48,738 nucleotides of DNA from an uncultured Methylococcaceae bacterium (GTDB taxonomy: Bacteria; Pseudomonadota; Gammaproteobacteria; Methylococcales; Methylococcaceae): NCBI GenBank assembly GCA_903930145.1, contig CAIYXP010000356.1, forward strand, positions 1 to 48,738. The letters are read 5' to 3'. Under the pieces are notes generated by a model that was not told the DNA's origin, did not search any database, and saw only the letters and a list, made by a program, of their open reading frames with translations. The position numbers and the translations under genes were made by a program. Below, piece after piece: positions 35,363 through 43,685 of this stretch; positions within the stretch are counted from its first letter, which is position 1, and each line of letters begins with the position of its first letter.

Positions 35363-35869
35363 GTGCCTGAAAACCTTCTGACCGTTTTGGATAGGCTGAC
35401 CCAAGGCGTTTATGTCATCGGTGTGTCACACCTTGAACGGAAAAACGCCTTCACCGCGTCATGGGTCACGCAGTCTTCCTTAGACCCGCCAATGTTGGCG
35501 CTTGGCATCGCCCCGACGCATAAATCATACGCGCTGTTAAGCGAGGGCGGCTTTTTCACTGTGAACGTGCTTGGCAAAGGCCATGGCGACATGGCCCTGC
35601 ATTTCGGGACACCGATGAAAGAAGACAAGCTCGCAGGGGCGGCTTGGCACGAAGCCCGTTGTGGCGCACCCATTTTGGATGCTGCAATTGCTTGGTTTGA
35701 ATGCGAGGTTGTCGCCAAACATCCCTCTGGCGATCACATGCTCGTATTGGGCAAGGTCATCCGTGCCGATTTGGTGGACCCAGAGGGTTTGCCACTGACT
35801 TACGGCGATGTCAGGACCATCGACCCGTCTAGGCGAATGACTTCAACTGAGCCAAAGCCATTAGGCTAA
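35363..35869 (+). CDS. Flavin reductase-like FMN-binding split-barrel protein
   Basis: About 168 residues from GTG at 35363, preceded by AGGA at 35350-35353. An in-frame ATG at 35270 would add 31 residues that relatives usually lack. The sequence LDRLTQGVYVIGVSH, NAFTASWVTQSSLDPPMLALGI, GGFFTVNVLGKGHGDMALHF and DAAIAWFECEV matches the flavin reductase family, which binds FMN or FAD and transfers electrons from NAD(P)H to flavin. It is the only ordinary metabolic gene in the window and stands alone between mobile debris. The physiological partner cannot be named. Confidence 0.88.
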   Translation: MPENLLTVLDRLTQGVYVIGVSHLERKNAFTASWVTQSSLDPPMLALGIAPTHKSYALLSEGGFFTVNVLGKGHGDMALHFGTPMKEDKLAGAAWHEARCGAPILDAAIAWFECEVVAKHPSGDHMLVLGKVIRADLVDPEGLPLTYGDVRTIDPSRRMTSTEPKPLG

Positions 35870-36416
35870 CGGTCCAACCCTTTTATGATCGGCTGCCAAC
35901 GGGCGAATTGTCCAGTTCGTTAAATGGCCTTGATTCCTCAGCCAAACACATCGTTGCGGCCCGTTCAACACCAGACCGATGCCCGCATCAAGGCGCACAC
36001 CTTTGTTGCCTTGATAGTCTACTGCCTGCAAGTCACCCTCAAGCATCTGCTGCTCACGTTGGCATCCAGACTGACCACGTGGGCTGCGCTGGAAAAAATG
36101 GCAGCTTTGCAAATGAAGGTGAAGACACCTTGATTGGCTTTTTTCCACTATTCAGCCAGCAGCAGTGCTATGTACCGTCGTGGTGGGTTGATTGAAGCCA
36201 TGGTCCAAGACAGAACTTCAATGTTTTCACTTATGGCTGGGGTCTGAAATCTACCCTGTGATCTCGTGGCCTTTGAATTTCATATACTCAAACACTGCCA
36301 TGGAAACTTCTTCTTGATGAATGTAATTTTCCAATTTTATTGCATAGTAGGAAAATGCTCAGCACCTGATGAGCACTTTCATGATTTGTGCAAACTCCAA
36401 CCCAACTTTTTATTGG
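35870..36416. other. Gap containing transposase debris
   Basis: No intact gene. The first half carries a transposase remnant described separately; the rest (36140-36416) shows nothing recognisable. Confidence 0.5.
35960..36133 (+). pseudogene. C-terminal remnant of an IS4/IS1634-type transposase
   Basis: The frame reads SLRPVQHQTDARIKAHTFVAL, then YCLQVTLKHLLL and TTWAALEKMAALQMK. In full-length relatives this is the region after the catalytic glutamate: RP(V/I)xHQ, ARIxAHIFVAFLAYCLxVTL, then a LEK(F/M)AxxQM helix. Only about 60 residues survive and the upstream DDE core is gone. No inverted repeats or target duplications were seen. It points to past insertion-sequence activity between the flavin reductase and the TIR/NTPase operon. 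Confidence 0.65.
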
Positions 36417-39400
36417 CTAGTCTATCTTGCTTGGGGTTTTATGCTCCTCTTGCCTTGCCCATTCGATAATTTGATCAAACTGCGTCTGTCCGGGTTTGGG
36501 TGGGTCAAGCAAGGGACGGAACTTAGGTTCGTACTCGAAAAAATAATCGCCTTGGGGTTTGATGGTCGGTTGCCTTGGGAGGGGCACGATTTGGCCTGTT
36601 TCCGGGTCTAGCTTTCTTTGCCAGAGAAAGATTAGAGCTTCTTCGAATAAAGATGCCAGCTTGCGGTCATTCTCCAGTTCAAGCAAGCGTGGCAAGTATG
36701 TCAAATCCAAGACCTGAATCCTGTTGTCCTTTGTGCCTAAATCCAATTGTTTGCCGTCAGGTTTGAAGGCGAAACTGAGAATGCCATCCAGTATTGCCAA
36801 GGTTTTACCTGAATCCGCATCCCACAGGCAGAGCTTGTTGGAAGTGGATGCCAGCGTTTTGCCATCAGGACTTGAGACAATGCCGTAAGGATTGCACTCG
36901 GATGGGATATTAAAAGTTTGCAGATTTTTGCCAGTATCCACCTCCCACAAGCTTACAGTTCCCTTATTATGATTGTCCATGGACACGGTAACCAATTGCT
37001 TGCCGTCGGGACTAAAAACGACATCATTGACAATTCCCATAAAGTCATTCAAGGTGTAAAGGGCCTTGCCGGAATCCACTTCCCAAAGGCGCATGGTGTT
37101 GTCAACGGAGCCTGTGGCCAGTCTTTTGCCGTCGGGGCTGAAGGTCATACTGTAAACTAAATCTTCGTGTCCCGACAACGTGTGGATTAGGCTGAGGTTG
37201 CCAGAATCCATGCTCCACAGCAGCACTTTTTTGTCAGAATGACCCGTTGCCAGTCGCTTCCCGTCATGGCTGAAAACTGCACTCGTTACCTCGACTCCCT
37301 TCTGTTGGTTTAATGTGTTGATGCGCTTGCCTGTGCTCACGTCCCACAGGACGAAACTGTCGCCGCTACGCAATGCCAGTAGTTTGCCGTCTGGACTGAA
37401 GGCTATGCGACTAAAAAGCGATTGATCGTCTTTCAGCTTGGTGGGGGGCTGGTCTGATCCGATGTCCCACAGGGTAACGACGTTAGCGTTGTGATCCACG
37501 AAGCTTAAAACAAGTTGCTTGCCGTTGGGACTGAAGCTCAACCTAATCCATTTTCCAACCAAATTGGTCTTGGCTAGTTGCTTTCCTGTAGCCACATCCC
37601 ACAGGCGGATAGTTTGATCCTTGGAAGCTGTAGCCAGTTGCTTGCCGTCGGGGCTGAAGGTGCTGGCTGTAATTTCGACCCCATCAAGCCCCTCCAGCTT
37701 TACGATGCCTTCCTTTGCACTCACTTCGTGGTTAACGGGTTTGTTGGTTGCAACCTTATCAGGTTGACCGGCTTCGGACTTAGAGGCAACGTTTGTGGCT
37801 GGACTTTTACCATCACCCGGCTCGGCTAGAATCGTGCCTGTGTTTATGTCCCATAGCCGAACAGTCGAGCCAAATGAAGAGGGTAGGTAACTTTCGCCAA
37901 TCCGAGGCGTTGGGGGAGCAAGATAGGATGATGAAGCCAGCAGTTTGCCATCGGGGCTGAAAGCAACACGTTTGACCTTACCTGTTTTGCCCTCTAAGGT
38001 TTGAACGGTTTTGCCCGAGGCCATATCCCACAGGCGGATGGTTTGATCATCGGAGGCCGTAGCCAATTGTTTGCCGTCAGGGCTAAAGGCGATGCTCGTG
38101 ACCGCTCCCGCATGTCCTTCCAATGTAAACAGGAGGTTGCCGGAGTCAACCTCCCACACGCAGACGGTTTTGTCCTCGGAAGCCGTAGCCAATTGTTTGC
38201 CGTCAGGGCTAAAGACAATACTCGTGACCGGTTCCGTGTGGTGCTTCAATGTGTAAAGGGCTTTGCCGGAATTTACCTCCCATAGGCGGGCTGTCTTGTC
38301 AGCGGAAGCCGTCGCCAGCCACTTGCCGTATGGATTGAAGGCAATGCCATTAATCGGCCCTTCATGCCCTTCCAGTTTGGCAACAGTAGCCCCGGTCGCC
38401 ACATCCCACAGGCGGACGGTTTTGTCTTGATTGGAAGACGTAGCGAGTTGCCTGCCATCGGGACTAAAAGCAATGCCCGTGAACCATCCCTTTTGCTCCT
38501 GCGTAAAGATGAGTTTTCTGGAGTCCACCTCCCATAGTCGGACCTTGTCCTCGCCACCTGCGGCAAGTTGCTTGCCATCGGGGCTAAAGGCGATTATCGA
38601 ACCCCATTTCTGCCCTCCCAATGTGGACAGAATATTCCCGGTTGCCACGTCCCGCAGATTGATGGTATTGCCATAAAGAGCTGTAGTCGCCAGTCGCTTG
38701 CCATCGGGGCTGAAGGAGACGCAGCCGCCCCCACCCCCACCCTTTTCCTCTAAGATATGAATGGTTTTCCCAGAAACCACGTCCCACAGGCGAGCGCTAA
38801 AACCCGTTGTCACCAGTTGTCGTCCGTCGGGGCTAAAGATGACACAATCTACCCAAGCTCCATCAGTGAATTGATGGCTGCGGGGAATCCAAAAATCCGC
38901 TGATTCCGGGTGCAATGAGGGATCGGTTAACAAGGTTCCCAAGGCTTTTAGTGAGAGCGCTTGTTTCGTCGGAGGTATGTCGAGGTTGAGTGCCGCCGCA
39001 ATATAAATCCAAGCATTTCGCGTAGATTCATTCTGCGTATTCTCGGAGTACTCGATATCAGGATGATTTTTGTCTAGTAATAATTTCAGTGCTCGGGTTT
39101 CGAATACCTTGGACAAATTGTACTCGGCATTCTGCTTTTGTTCCTGCGCCTGGACGCTTTTGGATTCCGCAATTCTTTTTTGAATTTGCGCCTGATTATT
39201 TTGGTTAAACGCAAACCCTGCCGCTCCGATAGCCAAGACCAAGAAAAAGGCAATAATCCCGCTATAGATACGGCTTCTGCGCAAAGCCTGCTGTTGTTGT
39301 TCTGCTTTCTGCTGTATCGCTTCGGCCTTTTCATGCAATAAGCGCTCTTTCTCAAGCTGCCGCTCCCACTCTTCTGCCTTGGCTTGCCGATCCGCCTCTT

Positions 39401-40805
39401 GGCTGGCATCCAAAAACTGCATCACCAATTGGAAATCGCCGTGGTAGTGTCTGGCCCACACCTCCAAAGAATTCATTGGCCTGGCTTGGAGTAAGTTGGC
39501 TCGCCAGTCCAAGGCCAGTTGCAAGTCCGGGTCACTATACAGTCGGGCTTTTCCCTGCTGGTTCAATTTCGCACTGTCCACCAGCCGTTGATAGTGTCTG
39601 GCTGATTCGGCTTCTTCACTCACCCATTCGGTCAAGGTTTTCCATTGCCGGATCAGGCTTTCGTGGGAAATGTCCACGAGGGGATTGGCGCTGTCACTGG
39701 AAAGAACCAAGAAATTGCGTTCGTCTGCGCGAAATTGGTTGATGACCGCTATCACCTTTTCCGGCGACACCCCGGCAATTGCAGCAATGTCCCGAAGCGT
39801 AGTGGGCTTTCTTACCGTGCGATTGCCCTGATCGGTTTCCGTCAAGGTTTGGAACAATCGTTTGGCGATGGGTTTGTCAACTTCTGGCAAGGCATCCAAC
39901 GCGGCTTCCGCGTGTCTGTCCAAGGCATTAGCCACCGTGCCTATGGCCTCGTAATGCTGGATGTCAAGCGAACCTACCGCCCCGCCGTCTTCCCACGTTG
40001 TCCATGTGCGCATCAGGGCGTGTTGCAATAAGGGCAGGTCGTCCCGGGTCTCCATGTTTTCATTCAGCAGACGGTCAACCAAGCGGGGTGCGATCTTGGC
40101 ACCTGCCAAGTTAATCGGCCCGACAATAGCCTCCAGCCGCTGTGATCGGGTCAGGCGCGGCGCTAAATATTGGCCCCGGTTCATGGCCTCCGGGAGGCCA
40201 AAAAAGGCATCGCATTCGCCAACGAAATCAGAGCGCATGGTGATGCAGACATATACCGGCATATCGCGCTGTTGTGCCAAAGCAAGCAATATGGCGACAA
40301 AATCAATGGCTTCTTCATGCCGTTCTGGCTGTTTCGCATCAAGCCCGAAGCGGAACAACTCCTCGAATTGATCCACTACCAGCAACAAATTGCCATCCGC
40401 CTCCTCAATGACAGCTTGCAAGCCCGTCACGATGGCGCTGGCACCCCCGTCACATAGCTCTTCCCGAAATTCTTCAATCTGTTCGCGGGTTGGGTTGCTA
40501 TTGCGGATGCCAAGTAAGGCGGCGGCAAGGTTGCGCAGCGGGCCATCGCCGGGTTTCATGGTGGCAATCAACCAAGTGTCCCGGTCTCGGACTAGGAAAC
40601 CCGCTTGCAGATGGGGAATCAGTCCTGCCCTCACCAAAGAGGACTTCCCGCAACCGGAACTCCCGACCACAGCAAGAAAGCGGCATTGGTGCAGGTGTTG
40701 CAACAATGCCTTGGTTTGCCCGTCGCGCCCAAAATAATAAAGGCTATCCTCTCTCTCGAAAGGGCGAAGGCCAACGAAGGGATTGTGTTGGCGTGGCTTA
40801 TTCAT
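36417..40805 (-). CDS. nSTAND NTPase-transmembrane-WD40 protein
   Basis: 1462 residues. NPFVGLRPFEREDSLYYFGRD, Walker A GSSGCGKSS (48-56) and Walker B VVDQFEELFRFG (from 143) identify the novel-STAND (nSTAND1) NTPase. A winged-helix-like region and helices follow. A long Lys/Gln/Glu helix (about 470-505) precedes one membrane span (IIAFFLVLAIGAAGFAF), and then more coiled coil. From about residue 650 to 1385 come over fifteen WD40 units with SPDGKQLATAS and LWDV landmarks, interrupted by a Lys/Pro/Thr-rich loop near 1000-1025. The start overlaps the TIR gene stop by 4 bp. It should be the sensor and switch that assembles the TIR effector. Confidence 0.9.
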   Translation of the reverse strand: MNKPRQHNPFVGLRPFEREDSLYYFGRDGQTKALLQHLHQCRFLAVVGSSGCGKSSLVRAGLIPHLQAGFLVRDRDTWLIATMKPGDGPLRNLAAALLGIRNSNPTREQIEEFREELCDGGASAIVTGLQAVIEEADGNLLLVVDQFEELFRFGLDAKQPERHEEAIDFVAILLALAQQRDMPVYVCITMRSDFVGECDAFFGLPEAMNRGQYLAPRLTRSQRLEAIVGPINLAGAKIAPRLVDRLLNENMETRDDLPLLQHALMRTWTTWEDGGAVGSLDIQHYEAIGTVANALDRHAEAALDALPEVDKPIAKRLFQTLTETDQGNRTVRKPTTLRDIAAIAGVSPEKVIAVINQFRADERNFLVLSSDSANPLVDISHESLIRQWKTLTEWVSEEAESARHYQRLVDSAKLNQQGKARLYSDPDLQLALDWRANLLQARPMNSLEVWARHYHGDFQLVMQFLDASQEADRQAKAEEWERQLEKERLLHEKAEAIQQKAEQQQQALRRSRIYSGIIAFFLVLAIGAAGFAFNQNNQAQIQKRIAESKSVQAQEQKQNAEYNLSKVFETRALKLLLDKNHPDIEYSENTQNESTRNAWIYIAAALNLDIPPTKQALSLKALGTLLTDPSLHPESADFWIPRSHQFTDGAWVDCVIFSPDGRQLVTTGFSARLWDVVSGKTIHILEEKGGGGGGCVSFSPDGKRLATTALYGNTINLRDVATGNILSTLGGQKWGSIIAFSPDGKQLAAGGEDKVRLWEVDSRKLIFTQEQKGWFTGIAFSPDGRQLATSSNQDKTVRLWDVATGATVAKLEGHEGPINGIAFNPYGKWLATASADKTARLWEVNSGKALYTLKHHTEPVTSIVFSPDGKQLATASEDKTVCVWEVDSGNLLFTLEGHAGAVTSIAFSPDGKQLATASDDQTIRLWDMASGKTVQTLEGKTGKVKRVAFSPDGKLLASSSYLAPPTPRIGESYLPSSFGSTVRLWDINTGTILAEPGDGKSPATNVASKSEAGQPDKVATNKPVNHEVSAKEGIVKLEGLDGVEITASTFSPDGKQLATASKDQTIRLWDVATGKQLAKTNLVGKWIRLSFSPNGKQLVLSFVDHNANVVTLWDIGSDQPPTKLKDDQSLFSRIAFSPDGKLLALRSGDSFVLWDVSTGKRINTLNQQKGVEVTSAVFSHDGKRLATGHSDKKVLLWSMDSGNLSLIHTLSGHEDLVYSMTFSPDGKRLATGSVDNTMRLWEVDSGKALYTLNDFMGIVNDVVFSPDGKQLVTVSMDNHNKGTVSLWEVDTGKNLQTFNIPSECNPYGIVSSPDGKTLASTSNKLCLWDADSGKTLAILDGILSFAFKPDGKQLDLGTKDNRIQVLDLTYLPRLLELENDRKLASLFEEALIFLWQRKLDPETGQIVPLPRQPTIKPQGDYFFEYEPKFRPLLDPPKPGQTQFDQIIEWARQEEHKTPSKID

Positions 40806-42298
40806 ATTCGCATGTCGATCCCTTGGGCCTGCAACAACTTGGAAACCACGGTGGGTTCGATGGCTTCGGACTGGCTGTTGTCCAACACATCAATGCGGAT
40901 TATCGGCGGTAACTTCCCCAGCGGAAGCTTGCCGCCGCTGCCGGGGAGCAGAAGCACCCAGATGTTTTCCAGCGCCAGAGGGGTGTCGCTGCTGTATTGT
41001 TCCGCCACGACTTTCAAGGCTTTCCTGACCCGCCCTTCCAGCCATTCCGGCGCCACTTTGCCAAACATCAGGATGAGATGCTCCACCTCGCGTAAAGTGC
41101 GCTCAAAATTGGCTAGGCTTTGCAAAGGGTCTCGGGAATCCTTGTTGAAATCCACATCCAACCCCTGATGGGCCAACACTTCGGCAAGATGGTAGGCATG
41201 GCCTTGGTCTTTTTGATGGGTGTCGATCAACACACTGCGCATAGCGTTTGGGGCAGCCTTGGGCGAATGCCATTCATGCAGCTTTTGAATCAGAAATTCG
41301 GTCAGGGCGGAAGGAGGCCCGCGTAGAAAGGCGAAGTTCTTTTCTTCACGCGAACCATTTTCCAATACCTGAATGAGGTTTCTATATGCCTCATCCTCGA
41401 TGGTTTCAATGTTCAGTTCGGCGGGGACCCAAATGGTTTGCGGGGTTTTGCAAGACAGGGCAATTTCGACTTGTTCGCGGGGATAGGTTGTCTCTTCCTT
41501 ATCGTGGATTTCCCTGCCCGACCATGGCCCGAGCAGATGCACGGACAAATCGGCTTTGTCCAGCACACTTAAGACTTGGGTTCGATGACCGGAATAATCG
41601 TCCGGCGGAGGAATGCCGACCAGCACTTCAGCGCCCTGTGCCTTCAAGTCATCCTGCAAGCGCCGCCGTTGCCGCCTAAGCCCGTCTTCCGTTTCCGCGA
41701 GAAAAATCCTCGGCAAGGTCTTTTCGCTTTGCGGATGGGCGGACTGGGGGGCGGGGCTTTTTTTCAGTACCGATTCGATGGCATCAACGATCTTGCCCAA
41801 TTGTTTATTGAATTTATCGTCGCTGGGAAACGTGAAATCGCCCCATTTCCCTTCCTCTTGGCTGGAATGCATGGGGAACCCGGAGGTGCCGGCCAGTTGC
41901 GGCAGCCAGTCGGCATGGGGGATGTTATTCAGCAAAATATTGAGAATGCGGCTTTCCTCGCCAAAAAACAGCCCCCCAGGCCGTCCAGAGTGATAGCGAT
42001 GAAAAATGTCGAGTTCCTTGCGGCAATACTCGGATTGCACATAATTGCGGGAGTTGAGCACCAGAAACAAGGCCGAGGATTTTATCCGGTTCTCGATAGC
42101 ATCATCAAAGGCGGTATTGCCCAACAACCTATCGTCACGCCAGAGGGTCAATGCACGAAATCCGCGCAATTTAACCAGCCAATCCTCCAAGCCTTGATGG
42201 AACGACTCCACCCAGCCGGGCTTGCCCAGCAAGGGGGTGTTATCCGCGTGGCTGTAGCTGATGAAAATATCGTAATCGTAACCGGCGATTTGGCTCAT
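40802..42298 (-). CDS. TIR-domain protein with apparently three TIR-like modules
   Basis: 498 residues, first gene of a two-gene operon (ATGA overlap with the NTPase). Module 1 is a canonical TIR domain: YDYDIFISYSHAD (7-19), LTLWRDDRLLGN (50-61) and SEYCRKELDIF, with E95 in the place of the NADase glutamate. After a Ser/Pro linker a second module begins near 195 (RIFLAETEDGLRRQRRRLQDDL, then VLDKADLSVHLLGPWSG). A third begins near 350 (RSVLIDTHQKDQGHAYHLAEVL, then REVEHLILMFGKVAPEW). Both have the strand/helix order of TIR-like or DUF4062-like folds but lack the catalytic motif. Module 1 is probably the effector and 2-3 docking or scaffolding units. Confidence 0.87.
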   Translation of the reverse strand: MSQIAGYDYDIFISYSHADNTPLLGKPGWVESFHQGLEDWLVKLRGFRALTLWRDDRLLGNTAFDDAIENRIKSSALFLVLNSRNYVQSEYCRKELDIFHRYHSGRPGGLFFGEESRILNILLNNIPHADWLPQLAGTSGFPMHSSQEEGKWGDFTFPSDDKFNKQLGKIVDAIESVLKKSPAPQSAHPQSEKTLPRIFLAETEDGLRRQRRRLQDDLKAQGAEVLVGIPPPDDYSGHRTQVLSVLDKADLSVHLLGPWSGREIHDKEETTYPREQVEIALSCKTPQTIWVPAELNIETIEDEAYRNLIQVLENGSREEKNFAFLRGPPSALTEFLIQKLHEWHSPKAAPNAMRSVLIDTHQKDQGHAYHLAEVLAHQGLDVDFNKDSRDPLQSLANFERTLREVEHLILMFGKVAPEWLEGRVRKALKVVAEQYSSDTPLALENIWVLLLPGSGGKLPLGKLPPIIRIDVLDNSQSEAIEPTVVSKLLQAQGIDMRI

Positions 42299-42400
42299 AT
42301 TTTGTTTATTGCCTTAAATAACGAACAAGGCAAGTGCTTGCTAGGCCGGTTTCAATCCAACTTTGCCTCATATAAGATCGGTATCGTCTAGTTTCCTAAG

Positions 42401-43024
42401 TCATGATGTGACGGATACTTCCAAAATCTCATAAAATTTTCGGCCTAGGTTGGCAATTTCCTCGGCTTTGTCGTGACGATTAATAATAGTCCTGGCATCA
42501 ATCCAATTCGATACTTCGCCTTTCTTGAAAAACTGGTTAAGCTTTTTGCCCGTGAACCACCCCTCTATCATGCCCTCGGTAGCAATCCGGTAAGCCAAAT
42601 TTATATCCTTCGCCTTGTCGGGATGGGCGATCAAATCGACTGTAAGGAAGTCCCCCGCCTTTTTGTAGTTGTTCCGGCCCGTCAACTGCACAAAGCCGCG
42701 CCCATGAAAACGCGCCCCATCTCCGTGTTGGGTATTGCCTAGCGATTTACCGATTTTTGTATCGGGTCCATAGTGCTTCTCAAAATCCGCATCTCTTCCA
42801 TGTTCGTCGATAGGTCTCATGCTATGCGCCGTTTCCCACTTGAACGTGGCGAGGCAATAGGCGAGTTGGCGTTGTCCGGTTGTGACATCTTGCACAGCAT
42901 CAAAGCGATCATCTTTTTCGATTTGATCAATTAATGCGTCCAAAGCCTCGACAAGGTTTTGCGTGAGAGGCCCCAAATGATTTTTATACCCTTTGAAAAA
43001 CTTTTCTCGGTTAAACTTAAACAT
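42401..43024 (-). CDS. GH19-type lysozyme/chitinase-like endolysin
   Basis: 207 residues with no signal peptide. LAYCLATFKWETAHSM carries the glutamate expected to be catalytic in GH19 enzymes. GDGARFHGRGFVQLTGRNNYKKAG is the strongly conserved GH19 substrate-binding segment, and WFTGKKLNQFF and INRHDKAEEIANLGRKFYEIL complete the fold. Phage and Tc-toxin clusters use such enzymes as endolysins cleaving peptidoglycan. It lies 660 bp downstream of the TcA gene on the same strand. A role in toxin release is attractive, but a separate prophage origin is equally possible. No holin or spanin gene is adjacent. Confidence 0.85.
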   Translation of the reverse strand: MFKFNREKFFKGYKNHLGPLTQNLVEALDALIDQIEKDDRFDAVQDVTTGQRQLAYCLATFKWETAHSMRPIDEHGRDADFEKHYGPDTKIGKSLGNTQHGDGARFHGRGFVQLTGRNNYKKAGDFLTVDLIAHPDKAKDINLAYRIATEGMIEGWFTGKKLNQFFKKGEVSNWIDARTIINRHDKAEEIANLGRKFYEILEVSVTS

Positions 43025-43685
43025 AGTTTTTAATCATCGGTTAGTTAAAGTTAGTATTGTAAGGCTGCACACCATATCCACTCAAATCGTTATCGCTTAA
43101 CGTCGGAGTATCAAATTATATAGCAGGAACCGGACGGGATTGCAAATCCCGTCCGTAACGTTTTGTGCCTTAGCTTCTGGCTTCATGGGTTGCACAAAAC
43201 GTAAGCAGCGGAGTGGCAAACCTCGCCGCGCTCATAAGCCAATTCTGCATGCCCAATCGCGCTTCGCTGAAAATGTTGGGGTTTGTACCTCACTCCAACA
43301 AGCTAAGCGTGCTGCGGTATATGTCAAACATCACGCCCTTCTGTGGAAATTTCAAGCCCGGCTTCTTCGGTATACATAGCAATAGACCAAAATAATACTT
43401 GTTGGCAAGCCATACCCTAGTTGTTAATCAAAAGTAAAACTGGACATTTCATTAGGCGGCCTTGCCATGAAATTCTTGTTCAAATTTCAAGGGTGCTTTT
43501 TACCCCATCGTGGGTATTTCTGATTGAAACCGCTAAAAGTCATTTCGAACCCACTCTGCCCTTTGAGATAGACCAGTTTTATGCAATTTTCTTAGCTATC
43601 CGCACCAGTGATTTTGCTCAGCGTGTGTTACTGTTCCATTAGATTTCAAAGCCCTATTATGTCACAAAACTAATCACGAGCCAGT
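43025..43685. other. Non-coding gap with hairpin cluster between the TcA and GH19 genes
   Basis: About 660 bp without a supported gene. Besides the hairpins at 43131-43202 it holds two short plus-strand frames (43213-43395, 43421-43642) with no recognisable domain and no ribosome-binding site that I trust. Confidence 0.4.
43131..43202. repeat. Tandem perfect hairpins, REP-like
   Basis: CGGACGGGATT (43131-43141) pairs perfectly with AATCCCGTCCG (43145-43155) around a three-base loop. Three bases on, ACGTTTTGTGC (43158-43168) pairs perfectly with GCACAAAACGT (43192-43202). No T tract follows either stem on the side needed for a terminator, so a REP/MITE-like repeat is more likely. Confidence 0.6.

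Noticed and set aside
43213..43642. Two short plus-strand frames in the gap beside the TcA gene
   Set aside because: They overlap repeat-like DNA and show no domain; insufficient support for a coding call.
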